Origin: CAYXVU01 sp964468725
Lineage (GTDB): Bacteria > Acidobacteriota > Blastocatellia > UBA7656
DNA: 8,086 bases
Direction: 5' to 3'
Assembly (NCBI GenBank): GCA_964468725.1
Contig: CAYXVU010000259.1
Span: 1 to 8,086 of the forward strand
Shown here: one piece after another, positions 1 through 7,099 of the stretch
Numbering within the stretch: position 1 is the stretch's first letter
Layout: each line of letters opens with the position of its first letter
Notes under the pieces: generated by a model
Databases searched by the model: none
Seen by the model: only the letters and a program-made list of their open reading frames with translations
Told to the model about the DNA's origin: nothing
Program-made: the position numbers and the translations under genes

Positions 1-2
1 TC

Positions 3-353
3 CCTGACCCGCTGACCAGCGTGATGTGGGGCAGTTGGGTGGAGATCAATCCGCAGACCGCTACAGCACTCGGCATTCGTGATGGAGACCATGTGGAAGT
101 CAAAACCAACAAAGGCTCCCTCATCGTTCCGGCGGTCTTATATCCGGCGATTCGCCCCGATGTGATTGCCATGCCTTTTGGACAGGGTCACACAGCGATG
201 GGTCGCTATGCAAAAGATACAGGCGTTAATCCCGCGATATTGACCGATTCGTTGGCCACCTATACGCCAGCGAAAATTACCAAAGCGCAGAGTCAAAGTC
301 GGCTCATTCGCTTTGGGACAATGATGCCTGAGCATAGCAAAACAAAACGATGA
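3..353 (+). CDS. Molybdopterin oxidoreductase catalytic subunit, C-terminal end (partial, 5' end outside window)
   Basis: The frame is open from the window edge and gives 116 residues before TGA at 351-353; the GTG and ATG at 21-26 are internal codons. The residues are the end of the molybdopterin-dinucleotide-binding beta-barrel domain that closes DMSO-reductase-family catalytic subunits. The pattern PDPLTSVMWGSW, then INPQTATALGIRDGD and VEVKTNKGSL, then MPFGQGHTAMGRYA and GVNP is typical of CISM subunits that pair with an NrfD partner. The domain holds the cofactor and contributes to the complex; the Fe-S and catalytic domains and any Tat signal lie upstream. In true alternative complex III (ActB) the molybdopterin-like and ferredoxin parts are fused, whereas here the subunit ends and the ferredoxin is a separate gene 63 bases on. 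The substrate cannot be told from this fragment: polysulfide, thiosulfate, tetrathionate and quinol-oxidising relatives all remain possible. The family call is firm, the specific role is not. Confidence 0.88.
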   Translation, partial: PDPLTSVMWGSWVEINPQTATALGIRDGDHVEVKTNKGSLIVPAVLYPAIRPDVIAMPFGQGHTAMGRYAKDTGVNPAILTDSLATYTPAKITKAQSQSRLIRFGTMMPEHSKTKR

Positions 354-401
354 GACAGAGGAGCGGGCTACGTCTCTCTTGCGTATTCGGCTGAAATAAT
401 C

Positions 402-406
402 AGAGG
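402..406 (+). promoter_or_regulatory. Ribosome binding site of the Fe-S subunit
   Basis: AGAGG lies 10 bases before the ATG at 417. It supports that ATG as the start, and the cysteine motifs then begin at the usual distance from the N-terminus. Confidence 0.5.
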
Positions 407-416
407 TAGAGAATCA

Positions 417-1127
417 ATGAGCGAAAACCAACAGGCTAAGAAACCGCAATGGGGGATGGTCATTGACCTTGACCGCTGCACTGGATGCGAAGCCTGCGTC
501 GTCGCCTGCGCGGTCGAAAATAACATTCCGACAGTAGGCGCTGAACAAGCAGCGATGGGGCGTTCGATGCAATGGATTCGCATCGAACGTTACTTTGAAG
601 GCGAATACCCGGACGTGCGCGTGCGTTTTCGCCCGGTCTTATGTCAGCATTGCGAAGAAGCGCCCTGTGAGCCGGTCTGTCCGGTCTATGCAACGTATCA
701 CACGGAAGATGGGCTGAATGCACAGGTCTACAATCGCTGTGTCGGCACGCGTTATTGCGCGAACAATTGCCCGTACACAGTGCGATTCTTCAACTTCTTC
801 GGCCCCAAATGGGATGCGCCGCTAGAGAAAGCTCACAACCCTGAAGTCTCTGTGCGCGTCTCCGGGGTGATGGAGAAATGCACCTTCTGCGTGCAGCGCA
901 TTCGCAAAGGCGAAGCCCAAGCTAAGGAAGAAAACCGCGAAGTGCGCGATGGCGATGTTGTACCAGCCTGCGTGCAATCCTGTCCGACACGCGCTATGTA
1001 CTTCGGCAACCTGGCAGACTCCGCGAGCGAAGTCGCACGCCTGTCAAAGAGCAATCGAGCCTTTCACCTCTTAGAAGATTTGGGCACAAAGCCGCGTGTG
1101 ACCTATCTAAAAGCAGGCGATTCATAG
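417..1127 (+). CDS. Four-cluster ferredoxin-type electron-transfer subunit (DmsB/PsrB/ActB-like)
   Basis: This 236-residue protein is the electron-wire subunit of a CISM complex, passing electrons between the molybdopterin subunit and the membrane NrfD subunit. Four cysteine groups are visible: C21/C24/C27/C31; C76/C79/C84/C88; C108/C114/C118; and C155/C158/C185/C189. The third group reads CVGTRYCANNC, so Thr111 sits where the second cysteine would be. In NarH the same position is a Trp and that cluster is [3Fe-4S], so three [4Fe-4S] and one [3Fe-4S] are inferred here. The CxGTRYCxxNCPY string is common in ferredoxin subunits that partner NrfD proteins. The length is normal for the family. 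There is no signal peptide, as expected if it is exported with a Tat-bearing catalytic partner. The TAG stop shares its G with the GTG start of the next gene, which points to translational coupling. Confidence 0.93.
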   Translation: MSENQQAKKPQWGMVIDLDRCTGCEACVVACAVENNIPTVGAEQAAMGRSMQWIRIERYFEGEYPDVRVRFRPVLCQHCEEAPCEPVCPVYATYHTEDGLNAQVYNRCVGTRYCANNCPYTVRFFNFFGPKWDAPLEKAHNPEVSVRVSGVMEKCTFCVQRIRKGEAQAKEENREVRDGDVVPACVQSCPTRAMYFGNLADSASEVARLSKSNRAFHLLEDLGTKPRVTYLKAGDS

Positions 1128-2494
1128 TGACGATGGAAGCAGAGAGACAACAAAACGGCACAATCAATGACGAATTATTGAAGCCTATACTCAAGACCGG
1201 CGCAAGTTGGTATCTGACCGTCGCTTTGTGCAGCGCCATTCTCTTGGCGGCGATTTTGGCATTTGTCTACCAACTTCGACACGGCATCGGCGTATGGGGT
1301 ATCAATCGCCCGGTGATGTGGGCATTCGATATTACGAACTTCGTTTTTTGGATTGGCATATCGCATGCGGGAACATTAATCTCGGCGATATTGCGAGTCA
1401 CAGGAGCCGAATGGCGGCGTCCCGTTACGCGCTGCGCAGAAGCCATCACTGTCTTTGCACTGATGATTGGCGCGATGTTCCCGATCATCCATCTTGGTCG
1501 GCCTTTGCTCTTCTACTGGATTGCTCCCTATCCGAACGAGCGAGGCTTATGGCCAAATTACCGCTCACCATTGTTATGGGATTTCTTTGCGATTAACACC
1601 TATTTGATCGGGTCGTTAATCTATCTCTATTTGCCGTTGCTTCCTGATCTCGCTTTGCTGCGGGAAAAATCGGAAGGCTGGCGACGGCGACTCTATCACT
1701 GGCTCAGTTTGGGGTGGCGAGGGACAACGCGCCAATGGCACAGACTAGAAAAGGCTGTGCAAGTCATGGCCGTCATCATTATTCCGGTTGCCGTTTCGGT
1801 ACATACTATCGTGTCGTGGGACTTTGCCATGGCGATTCAACCCATGTGGCATTCAACCATGTTTGGCCCTTACTTTGTCGCCGGAGCAATCTTTTCCGGT
1901 ATTGCTGCTTTGATCGTTGCAATGGCTGTCATCCGAAAAGTTTTTCGCCTCGAAGCCTATTTGCGACCGTTGCACTTCAACAATCTCGGACTGTTGTTGT
2001 TGACCATGAGCTTGATCTGGCTCTACTTCACCTTTGCCGAATACCTGACGACTTACTATGGCAATGAACCTGCTGAGAAAGCGATTTTCGATTCGAAAGT
2101 AAGAGGCGCATTCTCGCCGCTATTTTGGACGATGGTGCTCTGTTGCTTCCTCATTCCGCTGCCGATTCTTGCCATCAAGCGGTTGCGAACCATTACTGGG
2201 ACGGTCATTGCTTCGCTGACGGTCGTTGTCGGCATGTGGTTGGAACGGTTTTTAATTATTGTGCCGACGCTTTCGCAACCGCGATTGACCTTCAATTGGG
2301 GGAGTTATGCGCCGACTTGGGTCGAGGTGACGATTATGATCGGCACTCTTGCCTACTTCGTGTTGCTCTACTCGATCTTTACTAAGCTCTTTCCCATTAT
2401 CGCAATTTGGGAATATAAAGAAGGGCTATCGCTAAAGCGGAAAGCGTCAGAAGAGCAGGCGACAACCGATTCCGCCTTAGTGCATGCAGATTGA
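1127..2494 (+). CDS. nrfD: NrfD/PsrC-family quinone-interacting membrane subunit, ActC-like
   Basis: This 455-residue integral membrane protein is the quinol/quinone-binding anchor of the complex. About ten hydrophobic helices can be placed, near residues 29-48, 68-90, 103-123, 150-170, 211-230, 246-270, 286-306, 328-349, 357-379 and 401-421. Ten helices match ActC/PsrC-type members rather than the shortest NrfD proteins. ActC-like signatures include FWIGISHAGTLISAILR (His80), FPIIHLGRP (His122), the WPNYRSPLLWDFFAINTYL stretch (Asp152), and SVHTIVSWDFA (His226, Asp232). In ActC/PsrC, conserved His and Asp residues in the first helix bundle line the quinone site; assigning His80 and Asp152 to it is inference. 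The GTG at 1127 overlaps the preceding TAG by one base and has AGG at 1115-1117 nine bases before it. An ATG at 1133 is the alternative and would remove two residues. The gene ends ten bases after a possible ATG of the next gene. Confidence 0.93.
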   Translation: MTMEAERQQNGTINDELLKPILKTGASWYLTVALCSAILLAAILAFVYQLRHGIGVWGINRPVMWAFDITNFVFWIGISHAGTLISAILRVTGAEWRRPVTRCAEAITVFALMIGAMFPIIHLGRPLLFYWIAPYPNERGLWPNYRSPLLWDFFAINTYLIGSLIYLYLPLLPDLALLREKSEGWRRRLYHWLSLGWRGTTRQWHRLEKAVQVMAVIIIPVAVSVHTIVSWDFAMAIQPMWHSTMFGPYFVAGAIFSGIAALIVAMAVIRKVFRLEAYLRPLHFNNLGLLLLTMSLIWLYFTFAEYLTTYYGNEPAEKAIFDSKVRGAFSPLFWTMVLCCFLIPLPILAIKRLRTITGTVIASLTVVVGMWLERFLIIVPTLSQPRLTFNWGSYAPTWVEVTIMIGTLAYFVLLYSIFTKLFPIIAIWEYKEGLSLKRKASEEQATTDSALVHAD

Positions 2495-2504
2495 ACCTCA
2501 AGCT

Positions 2505-2987
2505 ATGAAGACGATCTCGGCAACATTCGAAACGGCTGAAGCTGCGCTTGCTGCGAAGAGGGAGTTGCTACGCTCGGGGCTGGCAGCATCAGCAATCACG
2601 CTACTGTCTTCGGAGCCTATCGCCGAAGCGGTTCACGATGAGCCGACAAAGAGCCGCATCGGAGGGTTTGCAATTGGCGGCGCGTTGGTCGGCGCATTGA
2701 TCGCCTTGGGATTAACGATTCAGACTTCGCGTCAAGTGGCGATTGTCACCGGCGGAATGCCGATTGTAACGAGTTGGGCATTCGGTATCATCGTTTTTGA
2801 ATTGCTCATGCTGGGGGCGATTCTCAGCGCGTTGATTCGCCTGATTTTTGAAGCTCGACTGATGCGCTTTCGAGGGCTTACTTCCGATGATCGTGCCGTC
2901 GCAGAGGGCAAAGTTGTCATCACGGTGGCTTGCGCAGACGAAGAAGGCGCATCATCCATTCAGCAATTATTGGATAGCCTAGACTGA
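2505..2987 (+). CDS. Small two-helix membrane protein resembling ActD (DUF3341) of alternative complex III
   Basis: This is 160 residues from the ATG at 2505. An in-frame ATG at 2484 would add seven residues and overlap the NrfD gene. Neither has a clear ribosome binding site; 2505 was chosen because the protein then opens directly with a beta-alpha segment (MKTISATFETAEAALAAKREL), as ActD proteins do. The layout is a small soluble N-terminal domain, a helix near residues 52-72, a loop with TGGMPIVTSW, a second helix near 90-115, and a C-terminal beta-alpha piece (KVVITVACADEEG, then QQLLDSL). ActD has the same order: an N-terminal domain, two helices separated by a GG-x-P...SW loop, and a short C-terminal domain ending in a helix. 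With its place straight after an ActC-like gene, this supports an accessory subunit of the complex. Similarity to general-stress YflT-type domains at the N-terminus is an alternative reading. No cofactor motif is seen. Confidence 0.72.
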   Translation: MKTISATFETAEAALAAKRELLRSGLAASAITLLSSEPIAEAVHDEPTKSRIGGFAIGGALVGALIALGLTIQTSRQVAIVTGGMPIVTSWAFGIIVFELLMLGAILSALIRLIFEARLMRFRGLTSDDRAVAEGKVVITVACADEEGASSIQQLLDSLD

Positions 2988-3073
2988 CTCTTCTCCGATA
3001 GAGGAAGCGAAACCGGAAGATGTAAAAGAAGGCTCGACAAACACCCTTTGCCAACCACGACTTCATCACTTAT

Positions 3074-5614
3074 ATGGCAGGGCGAATCGAACAACCTACT
3101 GCATATTGGAGTTGCGCTGTCGATCAGTTGCTCGCCAACTTGCAGACGACTCGCACGGGTCTTAGTACGTTCGAAGCTCAAAAACGATTGCAGGCCTATG
3201 GCTCCAACACCCTCAACCTTCACAAGTCCATAACGACGTGGGGACTCTTCCTCAACCAGTTCAAAAGCCCGTTGGTGTTGATTCTCATACTGGCCGCAGC
3301 CATATCAGTCTTGGTCAGCGACTGGACGGAAGCAGCCGTGATATTGGCCATCGTCATCGGCAGTGCAGCCATCACCTTTGCACAGGAATATCGCGCCAAC
3401 AATGCCATTGATAGATTGCGTTCCCGACTGACACATTCGATTACTGCGCTGCGCGATGGGACGATGCAAGAAGTGGCGGTTGAAACCATCGTACCGGGCG
3501 ATATTGTTCGATTGTCGGTTGGCAGTCTGATTCCTGCCGATGGCGTGGTTATCCACTGTAAGGATTTCTTTATCGACCAGGCAGTCATGACTGGGGAATC
3601 GTTTCCTGTTGAAAAAGCGCCGGGGGTTACCAGCGAGCAAGCGAGCATGGCTGAACGCATCAATTGCGTTTTTATGGGCACAAATGTCCGCAGCGGTTCG
3701 GCACAGATGGTGGTTGTCGAAACCGGTCTGAGAACCGCCTATGGGCAGATCGCTCACAAGCTGAGTTTGCGCCCGCCGGAGACTGAGTTCGAACGGGGGA
3801 TTCGACGATTTGGTTATTTGCTCACACAAATCATGGTCATCCTCATCCTGATTGTTTTCGCTATCAATGTGTTTTCGGCCAAACCTCCGGTTGAGTCGTT
3901 ACTCTTTGCCATCGCGCTGGCTGTCGGCATCTCCCCCGAACTTCTGCCTGCCATCATCACCATCACCCTGTCACATGGAGCGCGAGAGATGGCACGCCAC
4001 GGCGTCATTGTTCGGCAACTGAATGCCATTGAGAACTTCGGCAGTATGGATGTACTCTGCACAGATAAGACCGGAACCTTGACGCAAGGGGTCGTGCGCC
4101 TAGATGGCGCATTGGATGTCAGAGGGCAACCTTCGAAAGAAGTCTTTCGCTTTGCTTATCTGAATGCACACTTTCAGACCGGGCTTGTGAATCCGCTCGA
4201 TAAAGCGATCACGGAAAAGCAGCAACTTGATCTGGCACAAACCGTAAAACTCGATGAAATCCCTTATGACTTCGTACGCAAACGCTTGAGCGTCGTTATT
4301 CGAGAAAGTAACGAGGAAGCGTTGTTAATCAGCAAAGGAGCGCTCGAAAAGGTGCTTGCCGTTTGCAATCGGATGAAAGAAGGCGAGCAAGTCATCACGC
4401 TAGGCCAAGCGGAACGGGAGCACATTGAGCGGCTGTTTACAGAGGCCAGCGATAAAGGGTTTCGGGTGTTGGGCGTTGGCGTCAAATCTGTTCCGCTGCA
4501 ACCTTCCTATGCGCGAGAAGAAGAGGTTGACCTGATTTTTATAGGGTTTTTGACCTTTTTTGACCCGCCCAAACCCGATGCGCAAAAAGCAATTGCCGCA
4601 CTGCGACGACTGGGAGTACGGCTAAAGATCATCACGGGTGACAACTGGCGTGTGGCAAAACACATAGCAGAAATGGTGGAGTTGCCGATTGAGGGCATCC
4701 TGACGGGAGCCGAGCTAGGCGCTCTCAAAGATGAAGCGTTATGGCATCATGTTGAGCATACCGATCTGTTTGCGGAAGTAGACCCGAATCAAAAAGAGCG
4801 CATCATCCGCGCGTTGAAAAAGAGAGGGCATGTCGTCGGCTATATGGGTGACGGCATCAACGATGCTCCGGCCCTTCATGATGCTGACGTTAGCATATCG
4901 GTTGAAAGCGCTGTAGACGTAGCTCGTGAGGCGGCCAACTTTGTGCTCTTAGAGTCTGATTTGGATGTGTTACGACGCGGTATCGAAGAGGGGCGAAGCA
5001 CCTTTGCCAATTCACTCAAATACGTCTTTACGACGACAAGCGCCAATTTCGGCAATATGCTGAGTATGGCTGGCGCGTCATTCTTTCTTCCCTTTTTGCC
5101 GCTCCTGGCCAAACAAATCCTGCTTAACAATTTTCTTTCTGACTTCCCCGCGCTTGCCATCGCTCAAGACAACGTGGATCAGGAGATGGTCGAATCTCCG
5201 CGCCGTTGGGATATGGCGTTTATCCGCAATTTTATGATCATCTTCGGGTTGATCAGTTCGGCATTCGATTTTTTGACCTTCGGCATCTTGCTGTTACTGC
5301 TTGATGCGACCGTCGAGCAATTTCGCACCGGCTGGTTCGTTGAATCCCTCATGACGGAGTTGCTGGTAGCCTTAGTTGTGCGGACGCGGCGACCGTTCTA
5401 TAAAAGTCGTCCGAGCCACTGGTTATGGGTATCAACTCTAATGGTTATCTGCCTTACACTGGTCATTCCCTATGCGGGTTTGCGAAATCTGCTAGGATTT
5501 GTGCCACTGTCACTTGAAACGATCTTCCTCCTTGTCCTGATTACCATCCTCTATACCGTCGTAACGGATGGCGTAAAATGTGCGTTTTACAAGAGGGCTA
5601 GGGCAAGCAGTTGA
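3074..5614 (+). CDS. mgtA: P-type ATPase, MgtA-like (type IIIB), probable Mg2+ transporter
   Basis: This 846-residue ATP-driven cation pump lies in the cytoplasmic membrane. Visible parts are an N-terminal cation-ATPase domain (residues 10-50), helices near 58-78 and 84-103, and the actuator loop with TGES (173-176). Helices 3-4 follow with ISPELLP (286-292), then the phosphorylation site CTDKTGTLT with Asp331, nucleotide-domain KGA (421-423), TGDN (521-524), GDGINDAPAL (592-601), and about six C-terminal helices from 651. IENFGSMDVLCTDKTGTLT, SANFGNMLS, FLPFLPLL and the DNVD at 699-702 closely follow MgtA/MgtB. Helix 6 reads NNFLSDFPALAIA instead of the QNLLYDVSQ type of enterobacterial MgtA, keeping an acidic Asp690. 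Mg2+ is therefore likely but not certain, and inward Mg2+ movement is the family norm. It is slightly shorter than E. coli MgtA (about 898). ATG 3074 is the only ATG/GTG/TTG in frame after the TAA at 3023, and it has no recognisable ribosome binding site. Confidence 0.9.
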   Translation: MAGRIEQPTAYWSCAVDQLLANLQTTRTGLSTFEAQKRLQAYGSNTLNLHKSITTWGLFLNQFKSPLVLILILAAAISVLVSDWTEAAVILAIVIGSAAITFAQEYRANNAIDRLRSRLTHSITALRDGTMQEVAVETIVPGDIVRLSVGSLIPADGVVIHCKDFFIDQAVMTGESFPVEKAPGVTSEQASMAERINCVFMGTNVRSGSAQMVVVETGLRTAYGQIAHKLSLRPPETEFERGIRRFGYLLTQIMVILILIVFAINVFSAKPPVESLLFAIALAVGISPELLPAIITITLSHGAREMARHGVIVRQLNAIENFGSMDVLCTDKTGTLTQGVVRLDGALDVRGQPSKEVFRFAYLNAHFQTGLVNPLDKAITEKQQLDLAQTVKLDEIPYDFVRKRLSVVIRESNEEALLISKGALEKVLAVCNRMKEGEQVITLGQAEREHIERLFTEASDKGFRVLGVGVKSVPLQPSYAREEEVDLIFIGFLTFFDPPKPDAQKAIAALRRLGVRLKIITGDNWRVAKHIAEMVELPIEGILTGAELGALKDEALWHHVEHTDLFAEVDPNQKERIIRALKKRGHVVGYMGDGINDAPALHDADVSISVESAVDVAREAANFVLLESDLDVLRRGIEEGRSTFANSLKYVFTTTSANFGNMLSMAGASFFLPFLPLLAKQILLNNFLSDFPALAIAQDNVDQEMVESPRRWDMAFIRNFMIIFGLISSAFDFLTFGILLLLLDATVEQFRTGWFVESLMTELLVALVVRTRRPFYKSRPSHWLWVSTLMVICLTLVIPYAGLRNLLGFVPLSLETIFLLVLITILYTVVTDGVKCAFYKRARASS

Positions 5615-5633
5615 GCGAGACCGAGAAGCGAGG

Positions 5634-5640
5634 AAAGGAG
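5634..5640 (+). promoter_or_regulatory. Strong ribosome binding site that fixes the start at 5649
   Basis: AAAGGAG ends eight bases before ATG 5649. The frame is also open upstream from a GTG at 5580, inside the ATPase gene, but the strong site favours 5649. Confidence 0.75.
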
Positions 5641-5648
5641 CGCGACAC

Positions 5649-6257
5649 ATGACCCGAAAAATCAGCAAAGGTGAGATGATTCTGGCTGGGTTGTCAGCTC
5701 TTGTGGGATTGACGGCTCTGTTGTTGAGGCTGCCCTATCGAGCGCCGCTTCTAAATGGGGTGTTGACGGCACTCGCGCTCTCTGCGCTCTATTTATACTT
5801 GCGGATGCGGCTGGAGATACGGGTTCCCGCCAATGCCCTTCTCGGTCTTGTCATTGCCGTCGTGTTGGACATCGTCGGCAATCAGTTTGGTCTATTCAGT
5901 CGCCGAATCTGGTTCATCCCTTATGATATCATCACCCATTTTTTGACGAGCGGGCTAACTCTGATGTTGGTCATGTGGCTGCTGATGACTCTTTTTATAC
6001 GCTTCGACTATCGGCTTCCGCTGGGGTGGATTGCCTTCTTTTCCGTGACCTCCACATTCAGTTTGGCAGCCTACTACGAAATCACAGAGTTGATGGATGA
6101 ACGATGGTTCGGAGGGCATCGCATTTGGTCGACGCGAGATACCTCGCAAGATTTAGCAGCCGACCTTGTCGGTGCGGTTATCGCAGCGGTTGGTTATTCG
6201 CTACTTGTTCGCAGAGGTTCCCGCAAACTCTCGGCTAAGACGATGCCCTCTCGTTAA
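5649..6257 (+). CDS. Six-helix membrane protein of unknown function, YjdF/DUF2238-like
   Basis: This 202-residue protein has hydrophobic segments near 10-26, 33-52, 61-79, 95-118, 125-142 and 168-187. Polar residues sit at or inside the membrane: YDIITHF (Asp93, His97), YYEITELMDE (Glu144, Glu147, Asp150), and DTSQDLAADLVGA (Asp164, Asp168, Asp172). A His near a Asp before one helix, a Y-E-x-x-E motif in the next, and a D-x-x-x-D-x-x-x-D approach to the last helix recall YjdF/DUF2238 inner-membrane proteins, whose function is unknown. The family call is from pattern memory and is moderate. The gene begins 34 bases after the ATPase stop and is probably in the same transcript. A link to cation transport is inference from position only. 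The His/Glu/Asp set could bind a metal or act as a membrane hydrolase site, but no known catalytic signature is complete. Confidence 0.82.
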   Translation: MTRKISKGEMILAGLSALVGLTALLLRLPYRAPLLNGVLTALALSALYLYLRMRLEIRVPANALLGLVIAVVLDIVGNQFGLFSRRIWFIPYDIITHFLTSGLTLMLVMWLLMTLFIRFDYRLPLGWIAFFSVTSTFSLAAYYEITELMDERWFGGHRIWSTRDTSQDLAADLVGAVIAAVGYSLLVRRGSRKLSAKTMPSR

Positions 6258-6493
6258 TTCACCTTCTCACGGCCTCCTTCTCAGATTCAGACTGGAATCG
6301 GCAACCAGAACCTAACCGAAGACAAGTGAAAATTAGTTGGCGCTGGTTTGCGCGAACAGACTACTATTGAAGGGTTGTGGTCTTTGNNNNNNNNNNNNNN
6401 NNNNNNNNNNNNNNNNNNNNNNNNNNNNNNNNNNNNNNNNNNNNNNNNNNNNNNNNNNNNNNNNNNNNNNNNNNNNNNNNNNNNNNGTTGAAT
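6258..6493. other. Intergenic stretch interrupted by an assembly gap
   Basis: After the TAA at 6255-6257 there are 129 readable bases with no convincing gene, hairpin terminator or promoter. Then come Ns from 6387 to 6486 and seven bases before the next ribosome binding site. A run of exactly 100 Ns is the conventional scaffold filler, so the true distance is unknown. Confidence 0.8.
6387..6486. other. Assembly gap (100 Ns)
   Basis: Exactly 100 consecutive unknown bases. Their round number suggests a placeholder and not a measured length. The open frame that appears to run through them from 6377 has no meaning, because the Ns hide any stop. Confidence 0.97.
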
Positions 6494-6498
6494 AAGGA
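6494..6498 (+). promoter_or_regulatory. Ribosome binding site that fixes the start at 6506
   Basis: AAGGA lies seven bases before ATG 6506. This shows that the gene starts to the right of the Ns and is complete. Confidence 0.65.
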
Positions 6499-6505
6499 TC
6501 AGGGC

Positions 6506-7060
6506 ATGCCATCTTCAATAACTCATGCCGTCGCAGCCGTTGCCTTAGGACGAGTCTACACAAGCCGCCCTTTACCCATGCGGTTTTGGATACTGTCCGC
6601 ATTTTGCGCAATCGCGCCGGATTTCGATGTTGTAGGAAAACGATTTGGTATTGAATATACAGACCTATTTGGTCACAGAGGATTTACGCACTCCTTTCTC
6701 TTCGCAGCCCTCTTGAGTGGCCTGATAACTCTACTGGCATTCCGAACCCCGCCGGATGGAATTAGCCGACTCTCTCTCTCTGCCTTTTTTTTCCTCGCCA
6801 CATCTTCGCATGCGCTACTCGATGCTATGGTTGATGGCACGTTGGGAGTAGCGTTACTAGCGCCATTCGATTCGACAAGGTATTTTCTCCCCTTTCGGCC
6901 AATTGTCTCGTCGCCTGTCGGATGGGATTTTTTCAGCTATGCTGGTGTAACCGTGATTGCCAACGAATTTATCTGGCTATGGATTCCATCCACTATGGCG
7001 ATTCTTATCGCTTGGTTACGTCAGACGCTCGCTGGCCGACGTAGCCCGCAAAAGCCTTGA
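6506..7060 (+). CDS. Membrane-bound metal-dependent hydrolase, DUF457/YdjM type
   Basis: This 184-residue protein opens with MPSSITHAVAAVALG, the usual DUF457 start, and was begun at ATG 6506 because AAGGA precedes it by seven bases. Likely metal ligands are visible: His7, the PDFD motif (Asp39, Asp41), HRGFTHS (His57, His62), and HALLDAMVDG (His102, Asp106). FDSTRYFLPFRPI (121-133) and SPVGWDFFS complete the pattern of the hydrolases related to E. coli YdjM. About four hydrophobic segments (26-38, 64-79, 90-105, 150-172) put it in the inner membrane. The family is annotated as a metal-dependent hydrolase by similarity to phospholipase C-like folds, and its substrate is not known. No LexA box can be checked because the upstream region is lost in the gap. 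Codons near 6770-6792 form a (CT)6 run and a T8 run; the frame is intact through them. It converges with the zinc-ribbon gene, 39 bases away. Confidence 0.87.
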   Translation: MPSSITHAVAAVALGRVYTSRPLPMRFWILSAFCAIAPDFDVVGKRFGIEYTDLFGHRGFTHSFLFAALLSGLITLLAFRTPPDGISRLSLSAFFFLATSSHALLDAMVDGTLGVALLAPFDSTRYFLPFRPIVSSPVGWDFFSYAGVTVIANEFIWLWIPSTMAILIAWLRQTLAGRRSPQKP

Positions 7061-7099
7061 CACCCGCGCCGATACCGTTTTGCCCCCTTTCTCGCCCAC

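Noticed and set aside
352..376. Inverted repeat GAGAC...GTCTC between the catalytic and Fe-S genes
   Set aside because: Only five base pairs with a 15-base loop and no T run; too weak for a terminator or attenuator.
1207..1596. 129-codon + strand frame inside the NrfD gene
   Set aside because: The overlapping frame encodes the conserved NrfD helices; this one gives a Cys/His/Arg-rich non-protein-like translation.
3305..3829. 174-codon open frame on the - strand inside the ATPase gene
   Set aside because: It lies wholly within a gene with all P-type motifs, has no family resemblance and no ribosome binding site; it is an antisense shadow.
5580..5648. GTG start adding 23 residues to the YjdF-like protein
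   Set aside because: It would overlap the ATPase end, the added residues are charged and unlike a membrane protein start, and AAAGGAG supports ATG 5649.
6377..6505. Start at 6377 for the hydrolase, reading through the Ns
   Set aside because: Stops cannot be seen in the gap and its length is not real; ATG 6506 has a good ribosome binding site and the family's usual N-terminus.
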